Assembly (NCBI GenBank): GCA_002307245.1
Contig: DBTW01000011.1
Location: 12,954-32,094, forward strand
DNA length: 19,141 bases
Source of the DNA: Spirochaetaceae bacterium UBA1306
GTDB taxonomy: Bacteria; Spirochaetota; Spirochaetia; Treponematales; Rectinemataceae
Reading direction: 5' to 3'
The stretch's first letter is position 1, and each line of letters starts with the position of its first letter. Made by a program: the position numbers and the translations under genes. Below the pieces are notes generated by a model, which did no database searches, had not been told where the DNA came from, and saw only the letters and a list, made by a program, of their open reading frames with translations. This document shows positions 1 to 6,810 of this stretch, in pieces.

Positions 1-63
1 CTCGACCTCGCGGGCTATCGCCGCGGCAGCCTCAACAAGGAAATCGGCGAGGGGAGGCCATAG
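1..63 (+). CDS. larE: LarE C-terminus (partial): ATP-dependent sulfur transferase of NPN cofactor synthesis
   Basis: Only the last 20 codons are in the window; the reading frame is open from base 1 and ends at a TAG (61-63). The translated tail contains LDLAGYRRGSLN, which closely resembles the conserved C-terminal end of LarE proteins as I remember them (LDLxGYRxGSxN). LarE supplies sulfur to the pyridinium dicarboxylate mononucleotide made by LarB, sacrificing its own cysteine in the Lactobacillus plantarum enzyme or using another sulfur route in others. The next gene, larC, starts 3 bases after the stop and larB follows it, so the identity rests on both the tail motif and the operon context. 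Nothing can be said about the catalytic half, which lies upstream of the window. Confidence 0.8.
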   Translation, partial: LDLAGYRRGSLNKEIGEGRP

Positions 64-66
64 CCC

Positions 67-1332
67 ATGTCGCGAATCGAGAGGATCCTCTACTTCGACT
101 GCTTCTCGGGCATCTGCGGCGACATGACCTTGGGTGCGTTAGTCGACCTAGGAGTCCCCGAGGAGCATCTTCGCTCGGAGCTGGGAAGGCTGGGCCTGCC
201 CGGATGGAAGCTGCGCTTCGCGCATGACTCGAAGCACGGCATCGGGGGGACTCGGGCTGACGTCGACCTCGCGCCGACCCCGGCCAGGCCGGGCAGCCTG
301 CTCTCGCCGCCCGCGGCCGGAGCCTCGCTCTCGGGCGGCCATGGCCATCGAGCCTGGCGCGACATCCGGGGCATGATCGAAGCCTGCGGCCTCGCCGAGG
401 GGGCCAAGGCGCGGGCGCTGGCGATATTCGGCCGACTGGCCGAGGCGGAAGCCCATGTGCACGGCACGAGCGTCGAGGAGGTCTCCTTCCACGAAGTGGG
501 CGCGGTCGACTCGATCGTGGACATCGTCGGGGCGGCGATCTGCCTCGAGTACCTCAGGCCCGACCGGGTGCTCTGCGGACGGATCGAGCTCGGGGGCGGT
601 TTCGTGAAGTGCCAGCATGGGCTCATCCCCGTGCCGGCCCCCGCCGTGGCCGAGCTCCTGCGGGGCATTCCCGTGAGGAGCGGGGCCGTGCAGAAGGAGA
701 CCACCACGCCCACGGGCGCGGCGATACTCGCGGCCTCGGTCGACGAGTTCACGGAGGACATGGGCTTCCGGATCCTGCGAACGGCCTATGGAGTGGGTCA
801 TCGCGATACCGAGATCCCGAACCTGTTGCGCGTGTTCCTGGGCGAGCGCGAGGCCGCAGTCCCGGGGACGCAGGCGGCGCGCGGCGGATCGGGGCGAGGC
901 GCCGCCGAGGGCGTCCTCCTCGAGTGCAACATCGACGACATGAGCCCCGAGTCCCACGGCCATGTCCTGGAGCGGCTCTTCGCCGCCGGGGCCGACGACG
1001 CCTGGATCACGCCCATCGTGATGAAGAAGAACCGCTCGGCCATCGCCTTATCGGCGATCTGCGCGATCGATAAGGAAGAGCCGCTGGCCGAGGCCATCCT
1101 CCGGGAGACGACGAGCTTCGGCCTGCGCCGCTCGTACTTCCTGAAGACCGCCCTGGAGAGGAGCTCGAGGACCGTGGCAACGAGCCTGGGCGAGGTCCGC
1201 GTGAAGACGGCTTTCCTGGGCGGATCGGCGCTCAAGTCCAAGCCTGAGTACGAGGACCTGCGCAGGATCGCCGACGAGCGGGGCCTGAGCGTCCTGGCCG
1301 TGCGCGAGGCCATCGGAAAGGAGCTGTCATGA
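67..1332 (+). CDS. larC: LarC: nickel-inserting enzyme of NPN cofactor synthesis
   Basis: This 421-residue protein matches the LarC family (formerly DUF111) over its full length. LarC is the CTP-dependent nickel chelatase that inserts Ni into the thiolated pyridinium mononucleotide to give the pincer cofactor of lactate racemase LarA and related epimerases. Visible hallmarks are YFDCFSGICGDMTLGAL (residues 9-25), a short His-containing loop (GHGHRAW, 91-97), SFHEVGAVDSIVDIVGAA (140-157), TPTGAAIL (214-221), CNIDDMSPE (287-295) and TPIVMKKNR (315-323). The ATG at 67 has a GGGGAGG Shine-Dalgarno 9 bases upstream. In L. plantarum the protein is made from two frames by frameshifting; here it is one uninterrupted frame. 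The His-rich loop is poorer in histidine than in many homologues. The last four bases overlap larB (ATGA), so the two are probably translationally coupled. Confidence 0.93.
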   Translation: MSRIERILYFDCFSGICGDMTLGALVDLGVPEEHLRSELGRLGLPGWKLRFAHDSKHGIGGTRADVDLAPTPARPGSLLSPPAAGASLSGGHGHRAWRDIRGMIEACGLAEGAKARALAIFGRLAEAEAHVHGTSVEEVSFHEVGAVDSIVDIVGAAICLEYLRPDRVLCGRIELGGGFVKCQHGLIPVPAPAVAELLRGIPVRSGAVQKETTTPTGAAILAASVDEFTEDMGFRILRTAYGVGHRDTEIPNLLRVFLGEREAAVPGTQAARGGSGRGAAEGVLLECNIDDMSPESHGHVLERLFAAGADDAWITPIVMKKNRSAIALSAICAIDKEEPLAEAILRETTSFGLRRSYFLKTALERSSRTVATSLGEVRVKTAFLGGSALKSKPEYEDLRRIADERGLSVLAVREAIGKELS

Positions 1333-2096
1333 ACAAAGATCGCATAACGTCGATACTGGAGGGCTATAGGTCCGGGGCCCTGGGCATGGAGGCCGCCCTC
1401 GAGGCCTTCAAGGGCTTCCCGACCGCCGACCTGGGCTACGCCAAGATAGATACCCAGCGCGAACTCCGCGTCGGTTTTCCCGAGGTCGTGTATTGCGCGG
1501 GGAAGACTCCGGACCAGGTTCGCGGCATCGTGGGGGAGCTCCTCGGGCGCGGCTGTTCGGTCCTCGCGACGAGGGCCTCCGAGGAGCACTTCGCCGCGCT
1601 CGCCGGCTTCGGGGAGCGGCTGCTGCTCGATCGCGTGTCGCGGACGGCCCGCAGCGCGCCCGCCCCCGGAGCCGGGGCCCAGGCGGGCTCGGGCCTCGTG
1701 GCCGTGGTCTGCGCCGGCACTTCGGACCTCCCCGTCGCCGAGGAGGCGGCCGTCACGGCCGAGGCTTGCGGCGCAAGCGTCCTCCGCGTCGTGGACGTCG
1801 GCGTGGCGGGGATCCATCGCCTGCTGGAGAGGGTCGGCGAGATCCGGAAGGCCGACGCCGTAATAGCCGTGGCCGGCATGGAGGGAGCCCTCGCGAGCGT
1901 GCTGGGCGGCCTCGTGGCAGCGCCCGTAATCGCCGTGCCCACGAGCGTGGGCTACGGCGCGAGCTTCGGGGGCCTGGCGGCCCTCCTCGCGATGCTCAAT
2001 AGCTGCGCGGCCGGCGTGTCGGTCGTGAACATCGATAACGGCTTCGGCGCCGGATACCAGGCCGCGTTGATCGCCCGGAGGGCGGTCGGGCCTTGA
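1329..2096 (+). CDS. larB: LarB: P2CMN synthase (carboxylase/hydrolase) of NPN cofactor synthesis
   Basis: This 255-residue protein is LarB, which carboxylates the pyridine ring of nicotinic acid adenine dinucleotide and releases AMP, the first step to the nickel-pincer cofactor. The N-terminal part carries LGYAKIDTQRELRVGFPEVV (residues 35-54). The C-terminal half is the PurE (AIR carboxylase)-like domain, with AGTSDLPVAEEAA (129-141), AGMEGALASVLGGLV (182-196), PTSVGYG (204-210) and NIDNGFGAGY (234-243). Cys226 in MLNSC sits where I recall the covalent-catalysis cysteine (Cys221) of the L. plantarum enzyme. The start at 1329 overlaps the larC stop (ATGA) and has AAGGAG 5 bases upstream. The order larE-larC-larB is seen directly. 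No LarA-type client enzyme lies in the window, so the substrate served by the cofactor is unknown. Confidence 0.95.
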   Translation: MNKDRITSILEGYRSGALGMEAALEAFKGFPTADLGYAKIDTQRELRVGFPEVVYCAGKTPDQVRGIVGELLGRGCSVLATRASEEHFAALAGFGERLLLDRVSRTARSAPAPGAGAQAGSGLVAVVCAGTSDLPVAEEAAVTAEACGASVLRVVDVGVAGIHRLLERVGEIRKADAVIAVAGMEGALASVLGGLVAAPVIAVPTSVGYGASFGGLAALLAMLNSCAAGVSVVNIDNGFGAGYQAALIARRAVGP

Positions 2097-2122
2097 CGAG
2101 GGGCATGCGATCCGGGTATAAA
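2093..2122 (+). promoter_or_regulatory. sigma70-type promoter of tRNA-Phe
   Basis: TTGACG (2093-2098), an 18-base spacer and TATAAA (2117-2122) fit a vegetative promoter and would start transcription about 8 bases before the tRNA. The -35 box overlaps the larB stop codon (TGA, 2094-2096). The -10 box sits inside the inverted repeat CGGGTA/TACCCG (2113-2118 / 2125-2130). Confidence 0.65.
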
Positions 2123-2136
2123 ACTACCCGTTCCGA

Positions 2137-2209
2137 GCCGCTGTAGCTCAGTTGGTAGAGCAATGGACTGAAAATCCATGTGTCAACAGTTCAATTCTGT
2201 TCGGCGGCA
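2137..2209 (+). tRNA. tRNA-Phe (GAA)
   Basis: A complete cloverleaf can be folded by eye. The acceptor stem GCCGCTG pairs with CGGCGGC (one G.U pair). The anticodon stem ATGGA/TCCAT encloses loop CTGAAAA with anticodon GAA at 2170-2172. The T arm is AACAG-TTCAATT-CTGTT. The discriminator is A2209, and the 3' CCA is not encoded. It has its own promoter just upstream and a rho-independent terminator just downstream, so it forms a single-gene transcription unit between larB and galE. Confidence 0.96.
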
Positions 2210-2211
2210 GC

Positions 2212-2240
2212 AAGGCCGATCCTGCGGGATCGGCCTTTTC
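2212..2240 (+). terminator. rho-independent terminator of tRNA-Phe
   Basis: A perfect 11-bp stem, AAGGCCGATCC (2212-2222) against GGATCGGCCTT (2227-2237), with loop TGCG, is followed by further T residues. It starts 3 bases after the tRNA. Confidence 0.85.
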
Positions 2241-2276
2241 GTCTCCGGCCGCCTTTTCGCTCGGCATCGCGGTCGA

Positions 2277-2282
2277 TATACT
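2277..2282 (+). promoter_or_regulatory. -10 box of galE, probably leaderless
   Basis: TATACT lies 7 bases before the galE ATG, so transcription would begin at about 2289, at the start codon itself. No Shine-Dalgarno is present. The -35 region is weak (TTTTCG at a 17-base spacing). Confidence 0.45.
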
Positions 2283-2289
2283 CGAAAGC

Positions 2290-3258
2290 ATGAAGATACT
2301 CGTCGTAGGCGGCGCGGGCTACATCGGTAGCCATGTCGCGCGGGAATTCCTCGATTCTGGCCATGAAGTCACCGTTTTCGACGACCTGTCCACGGGGCGG
2401 AGGGAAAACCTCTTCCCCGAGGCGCGGTTCGTCGAGGGGAACCTCCACCAGTACCCGACCCTGCTCCGGGCGATGGAGGGGCAGGACGCGACGATCTACC
2501 TGGCCGCCGCCAAGGCCGCCGGCGAGTCCATGCTCAAGCCCGAGAAGTACTCGGTCCAGAACATCTGCGGCGCTGTGAACATGGTCAACGCGGCCGTGGA
2601 AGCCGGAGTCGAGAAGCTCGTGTTCTCCTCGTCGGCGGCCACCTACGGGGCGCCCCGGTACCTGCCGATAGACGAGAAGCACCCTACCGAGCCCGAGAAC
2701 TACTACGGCTTCACCAAGCTGGAGATCGAGCGGATCCTGGGCTGGTACGACGAGCTCAAGGGCCTTCGCTACGCGGCCCTCCGCTATTTCAACGCGGCCG
2801 GCTATGATACGAAGGGCAGGATCTCGGGCCTCGAGGTCAATCCCGGCAACCTGATCCCCCGCGTAATGGAAGTCGCGATCGGCATGAAGGGCGAGCTCGA
2901 GGTCTACGGGAGCGATTACGACACGCCCGACGGCACCTGCATCCGCGATTACGTGCACGTGAACGACCTCGCCCGAGGGCACGTGGCCGCCCTCGGCTGG
3001 ATAGCGAAGAACGACAGGAGCCTCGTCGCGAACCTCGGCTCCGGGAAGGGGCTCTCCGTGCTCGAGATCATCGAGGCGGCGCGCAGGATCACGGGCAGGC
3101 CCATCCCCGTGAAGATGTCCGGGCGGCGGCCCGGCGACCCGGCCTGCCTCTACGCCAGCTCCGCCCTGGCCAAGGAACTCCTCGGCTGGGAGGCCCGCGA
3201 CTCTAGCGCCGAGGTCCTCCTGGAGACGACCTGGGCAGCCTACAAGAAGCACGTGTGA
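2290..3258 (+). CDS. galE: UDP-glucose 4-epimerase GalE
   Basis: This 322-residue extended short-chain dehydrogenase is of the GalE type, which interconverts UDP-glucose and UDP-galactose in the cytoplasm using bound NAD. The N-terminal Rossmann motif is GGAGYIGSH (residues 7-15), followed by DDLSTGRREN (31-40). The segment AAAKAAGESMLKPEKY (72-87) matches the GalE substrate/NAD loop. The catalytic set is FSSSAATYG (112-120) with Tyr139 and Lys143 in YGFTK. Later blocks are AALRYFNAAG and GTCIRDYVHVNDLA. The ATG at 2290 puts the Rossmann strand at the N-terminus as expected. An in-frame start at 2152 would lie inside tRNA-Phe and is rejected. There is no Shine-Dalgarno, but TATACT lies 7 bases upstream. 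It could act on N-acetylated sugars as well. The M20 gene follows 22 bases downstream. Confidence 0.92.
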   Translation: MKILVVGGAGYIGSHVAREFLDSGHEVTVFDDLSTGRRENLFPEARFVEGNLHQYPTLLRAMEGQDATIYLAAAKAAGESMLKPEKYSVQNICGAVNMVNAAVEAGVEKLVFSSSAATYGAPRYLPIDEKHPTEPENYYGFTKLEIERILGWYDELKGLRYAALRYFNAAGYDTKGRISGLEVNPGNLIPRVMEVAIGMKGELEVYGSDYDTPDGTCIRDYVHVNDLARGHVAALGWIAKNDRSLVANLGSGKGLSVLEIIEAARRITGRPIPVKMSGRRPGDPACLYASSALAKELLGWEARDSSAEVLLETTWAAYKKHV

Positions 3259-3280
3259 GACACGAAAGGAACGATAGCGT

Positions 3281-4510
3281 ATGACCCTCAAGGACAAGGC
3301 CTTCAAATGGCTCGAAGGCTCGGTCGGCGGCATCGTCGAGCTCGAGTCCGCGCTAACCTCGATACCCGCCATAGCTCCCGAGTCGGGCGGCCAGGGCGAG
3401 ATGCGGAAGGCCGAGACCCTGATCGGCTGGCTTGGCGCCAAGGGCATCCACGAGATCGAGCGCTACGACGCGCCCGACTCGCGCGTGCCCGGTGGGAGAC
3501 GCCCTAATATCGTCGCGACCATCCCGGGCCTCAGCGACTCGGGCAGGATTTGGATCATGAGCCATCTCGACGTAGTGCCCGAGGGCGACCGCTCGATGTG
3601 GAAGACCGATCCCTTCAAAGTCGTATTCAAGGACGGGCGCGTCTATGGGCGCGGCGTAGAGGACAACCAGCAGGGCCTGGTCGGCTCGATCTTCGCGGCC
3701 CTCGCGGTCATGGCGGGCGGCGGGATGCCCCTCCACACCGTGAAGCTCCTCTTCGTGGCCGACGAGGAAGTGGGCTCGGCCTACGGCATCCAGTACCTGC
3801 TCAAGACACAGAAGCTATTCCGGCCCGACGACGTGATCATCATCCCCGACGGGGGTAACGCCCAGGGCACCGAGATCGAGGTGGCCGAGAAGAACCTGTG
3901 CTGGATCAAGATCGTCACCAAGGGCAAGCAGTGCCACGGCTCCACCCCCGACGAGGGCGCGAACGCCTTCCTCGCCGCCTGCGAGCTGGCCCTCCGAGTG
4001 CACGACCTCGAGCGCACGGTCTTCACCGCCCGCGATCCCCTGTTCTCGCCCGACCGCACGACCCTGTCTCCGACCAAGAAGGAGGCCAACGTCCCCAACA
4101 TCAACACGATCCCGGGCGACGACGCCTTCTGCTTCGATATGCGCATACTCCCCCAGTACCCGATCGACTCGGTCCTCGCCGAGGTTTCCAAGGTCATGAG
4201 GGAGGTCGAGGCCAAGCACGGCGTGACGATGAGCTACGAGATCGCCCAGCGCAACGAGTCCAAGGCGACCGCGCCGGACGCGCCCGTCGTGACCAAGCTG
4301 GCGAGGGCCGTGAAGGAAGTCTACGGCGTGGACGCGAAGCCCATCGGCATAGGCGGCGGCACCGTGGGCGCCTACCTGCGCAACGAGGGCTTCGACTGCG
4401 TCGTCTGGGCGAGGCTCGAGGAGACTGCCCACCAGCCCAACGAGAACGCCAAGATCGAGAATATCATCGGCGACGCCAAGGTTTTCGCGACGCTCATGCT
4501 CGAGGAATAG
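3281..4510 (+). CDS. M20-family zinc metallohydrolase (amidohydrolase/peptidase)
   Basis: This 409-residue protein belongs to the M20 family (ArgE/DapE/Sapep group), which removes acyl groups or cleaves dipeptides with two zinc ions. The expected ligands are visible: His95 and Asp97 in SHLDVVPEGD, bridging Asp128 in YGRGVEDNQQG, the general base and ligand Glu162-Glu163 in ADEEVGS, Asp190 in IIPDGGN, and His384 in AHQPNEN near the C-terminus. A dimerisation-domain histidine, His219, is in QCHGSTPDEGAN. An RBS (AAAGGA) lies 10 bases before the ATG. No signal peptide is visible, so it is probably cytoplasmic. The exact substrate cannot be read from the sequence; N-acyl-diaminopimelate, N-acetylornithine and short peptides are all possible. 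It probably shares a transcript with galE and converges on the minus-strand gene ending at 4526. Confidence 0.88.
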   Translation: MTLKDKAFKWLEGSVGGIVELESALTSIPAIAPESGGQGEMRKAETLIGWLGAKGIHEIERYDAPDSRVPGGRRPNIVATIPGLSDSGRIWIMSHLDVVPEGDRSMWKTDPFKVVFKDGRVYGRGVEDNQQGLVGSIFAALAVMAGGGMPLHTVKLLFVADEEVGSAYGIQYLLKTQKLFRPDDVIIIPDGGNAQGTEIEVAEKNLCWIKIVTKGKQCHGSTPDEGANAFLAACELALRVHDLERTVFTARDPLFSPDRTTLSPTKKEANVPNINTIPGDDAFCFDMRILPQYPIDSVLAEVSKVMREVEAKHGVTMSYEIAQRNESKATAPDAPVVTKLARAVKEVYGVDAKPIGIGGGTVGAYLRNEGFDCVVWARLEETAHQPNENAKIENIIGDAKVFATLMLEE

Positions 4511-4525
4511 CCCGGGACCCTCGCC

Positions 4526-5404
4526 TCAGAAGTCCAGGACGACCACTACCTTGCCCCGGCGCAGGAGCTCCCTGTTGCCGGGGCTCGACATTATCCGGAG
4601 CGCGTCGTCGCGCGAGATGACGAAATCGGTCCGATCGTCCCCGAAGAGCTCGAGGGCGGCGACGCGCATCGGGTCGCCCCCGACGCGCCTGCCCGCGTCC
4701 ACGCCGACCGCGGTCGCGTAGCCCAGTACCCCGCCCTCGCCCCGGCCGCCCTCGCCCCGGCCGGCGAGGACCTCCGGCTCGACGAGGCTCCTGTCCAGGA
4801 CGAGGCCCATCTCGTCATCGTAGATCCTCGGGAAGAGGCAGGGCGCGGCCTTGCCTTCGATGGCCTCGCCATGGACGGGCAGGCTCCCCTTGGCGTAGAT
4901 CACGATGCCCGTGTAATCCCGCGTCGGCCGTTCCTCGAGGGGGGCGCGGATCGGCGAGGGCCGGGCGCCCGAGAGGAAGAGGGCTGCCACCTCGTCTAGG
5001 CCCAGCTCGTAGACGGCCGTGAAGGAGCGCATGTCCTTCGAGAAGGTGGAGGCCTCGACCCGCGCGATGCCCGCCAGGGCCACCAGGGCGGAGGGATCGA
5101 AGCTGCCGTCGGCCACTGCGTCCCCGACGGTCCTGTAGGAATCGGCTTGGATGGAGAAGACGGCGTCCTTGGCGAGCCCGGCGACGTCCCGCTCCATCAT
5201 GCGCTCGGCCTCGAGCCTGCCCTGGGGGAGCCGGAGGCCGGCGGCGACCAGGTCGAGCTTGACCTCGAGCCCGATGGTCCTGGCCTTCCAGTCGATTTTC
5301 GCGCTCGTCGCGTAGAAGCCCTGCGCGCCGGCCGCGGAGAGGCAGGCGAGAGCGAGGATGGCCGCCGCGAGGGATCGTCGGATGGTGGTTTTCGATGTTT
5401 TCAT
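4526..5404 (-). CDS. secreted LPP20/FlgO-type envelope protein of unknown function
   Basis: This 292-residue protein has an N-terminal signal peptide (basic stretch to about 10, hydrophobic 11-26). It is probably cleaved after AGA (residue 27), although Cys21 after ALA could be an atypical lipidation site. Residues about 60-150 hold a helical region with the LEAERMMERDVAGLAKDAV pattern. The C-terminal third (GIVIYAKG, PRIYDDEMG, LGYATAVG, RTDFVISRDDALRI, VVVVLDF) resembles the tail of LPP20-family envelope proteins, as I recall them from flagellum- and envelope-associated genes. That link is moderate, and no enzymatic role is known. The start overlaps the transglycosylase stop (ATGA), with AAGG 8 bases upstream. 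It is the last gene of the minus-strand operon beginning at 7874. A 15-bp tandem duplication encodes GRGEGGRGEG. Confidence 0.7.
   Translation of the reverse strand: MKTSKTTIRRSLAAAILALACLSAAGAQGFYATSAKIDWKARTIGLEVKLDLVAAGLRLPQGRLEAERMMERDVAGLAKDAVFSIQADSYRTVGDAVADGSFDPSALVALAGIARVEASTFSKDMRSFTAVYELGLDEVAALFLSGARPSPIRAPLEERPTRDYTGIVIYAKGSLPVHGEAIEGKAAPCLFPRIYDDEMGLVLDRSLVEPEVLAGRGEGGRGEGGVLGYATAVGVDAGRRVGGDPMRVAALELFGDDRTDFVISRDDALRIMSSPGNRELLRRGKVVVVLDF
4733..4762. repeat. perfect 15-bp tandem duplication (in frame)
   Basis: GCCCTCGCCCCGGCC occurs twice in direct succession (4733-4747 and 4748-4762). On the minus strand it encodes a doubled Gly/Arg/Glu pentapeptide (GRGEG) in a presumed surface loop of the LPP20-like protein. 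It is consistent with replication slippage. Confidence 0.9.
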
Positions 5405-6810
5405 GGCGTCGCCTTAAGTATCGGCACGCGGAGACTCCGACCTTCGCGGATCACGGAGGAGAGGCTGAGTCCGTTGCGCTCGGCGAGGAGCTCGGGCTGG
5501 ACTTCGTAGCGCAGGGAAATGCTCCAAAGCGTATCGCCCTTGGCTACCACGTAGGAGCCGGTGAACTCGGGGGCCTCGCCGGCCTCGGCCTCGGGCTCTG
5601 GCGGAGGGGCGTCCTTGAGGGCGGGGACGACGATGACCTGGCCGAGGCCGATGCGGTCGGCCTTGAGGCCCGGATTCGAGTCGATTATGGTTGCCAGCGG
5701 CGTGCCGTAGCGGCGAGCGATGCCCGACATGGTATCGCCCGAGCGGACCGTGTGGAGGTAATAGCGGATAAGCTTCCGCGTCGTATCGCTCACGACGGCG
5801 CGGACCGCCTCTGCGGCGGCCGCCGGTACTTTCAGGGCATAGGCCTTGCCCGGCGGCGTCACGCCGTAGCGGAGCTCGGGGTTCGCGTCCCGGAGGACGG
5901 CGAGGGAGATCCCGGCCTCCTCGGACAGGAGCTTAAGGTCGACCGGACGGCCGGGCGAAACCGCCTCCCAGGCAGCGGGCTCGTCCCAGGCCGGCTCCAG
6001 GCCGTTTCGGCCGGGGTAGCGGAGGATCGAGGCTACGGCGAGGAATTTGGGCACGTAGGCCGCCGTCTCGGACTTGAGGAGGCCTCGCTTGCGAAGCTCC
6101 CAGTAATCCGGGGCCTCGGCGCCTGCCTTCCTGGCCGCGGCGAGCGCGCGGGAGACGGCGCCCGCGCCGCAGTTGTAGGCCGCGAGGGCGAGGTCCCAAT
6201 CGCCGAAAGCGGCGTAGTTGTCGGCCAGCTTTCGGAGGGCCCCGTCGGTGCTCTTCATGAAGTCCCGGCGCTCGTCCACCCAGTCGTCGATCTTCATGCC
6301 GTAGCCGGCGATCGAGTTGCGCATGAACTGCCACAGGCCGGCTGCCCCGCTCCTGGAGACGTTGCGCGACGAATACTCGGACTCGATGACGGGCAGGAAG
6401 GCGAGCTCGTCGGGGAGGCCGTAGTACCTGATGCGCTCCTCGACGTAGGGCAGGTAAGGCTTCGCCCTGGACATGATGGCCGCGAGCCATTTCCTGCCGT
6501 CGTCGCTGAGGTAGGCGGTCCTCAGGGACTCGAACCGTTCCTCGCCCCAAGGCATCGGGATGCCGTAGTCCGGCTCCGAGGCGTGGCTCCTGGCCGGCGG
6601 GCCGGCCTCGCCCCAGGGGGCCCTCTCGCCCCCGGACGAGAGGGCGGTGCGTCGGGGCATGGCCTGGACCGAGGCGTCCTGGGCGGGCAGGGCATCGGCC
6701 CCCGAGGGCGAAGGCGTCGCGAACAGGAAGGCCGCCAGGGGGCAGGCGAGGAGCGCGGCCCGAGTCGGGGATCGGCGCCTCGAGGAATATCGCGCATCGT
6801 GCGAAAGCAT
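5401..6810 (-). CDS. MltD-like membrane-bound lytic murein transglycosylase with LysM domains
   Basis: This 469-residue exported protein has a signal peptide at about 15-39. A GH23/SLT domain spans about 110-270, with the catalytic Glu143 in LPVIESEYSS, followed by GAAGLWQFM (155-163) and AAYNCGAGAV (210-219), the classic SLT blocks. Two clear LysM domains follow (about 351-396, starting HTVRSGDTMSGIA, and 419-463, starting YVVAKGDTLWSIS). A third, degenerate LysM-like segment lies at 288-329. It should cleave peptidoglycan glycan strands to 1,6-anhydro products in the periplasm, with LysM holding the wall. The start at 6810 overlaps the upstream stop (TGATG) and has AGAGAGG upstream. A longer frame from 6897 would place 29 residues before the signal peptide, inside the neighbour, and is unlikely. 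It is the middle gene of the operon 7874-4526. Confidence 0.9.
   Translation of the reverse strand: MLSHDARYSSRRRSPTRAALLACPLAAFLFATPSPSGADALPAQDASVQAMPRRTALSSGGERAPWGEAGPPARSHASEPDYGIPMPWGEERFESLRTAYLSDDGRKWLAAIMSRAKPYLPYVEERIRYYGLPDELAFLPVIESEYSSRNVSRSGAAGLWQFMRNSIAGYGMKIDDWVDERRDFMKSTDGALRKLADNYAAFGDWDLALAAYNCGAGAVSRALAAARKAGAEAPDYWELRKRGLLKSETAAYVPKFLAVASILRYPGRNGLEPAWDEPAAWEAVSPGRPVDLKLLSEEAGISLAVLRDANPELRYGVTPPGKAYALKVPAAAAEAVRAVVSDTTRKLIRYYLHTVRSGDTMSGIARRYGTPLATIIDSNPGLKADRIGLGQVIVVPALKDAPPPEPEAEAGEAPEFTGSYVVAKGDTLWSISLRYEVQPELLAERNGLSLSSVIREGRSLRVPILKATP

Noticed and set aside
798..1817. 339-codon minus-strand open frame over larC/larB
   Set aside because: It is antisense to two confidently identified genes and has the composition of a shadow frame.
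2152..2289. N-terminal extension of galE
   Set aside because: It would start inside tRNA-Phe and run through the terminator; the Rossmann motif begins right after ATG 2290.
2191..3447. 418-codon minus-strand open frame opposite galE
   Set aside because: It lies fully antisense to a clear GalE and has no recognisable protein motifs; long antisense frames are expected at this GC content.
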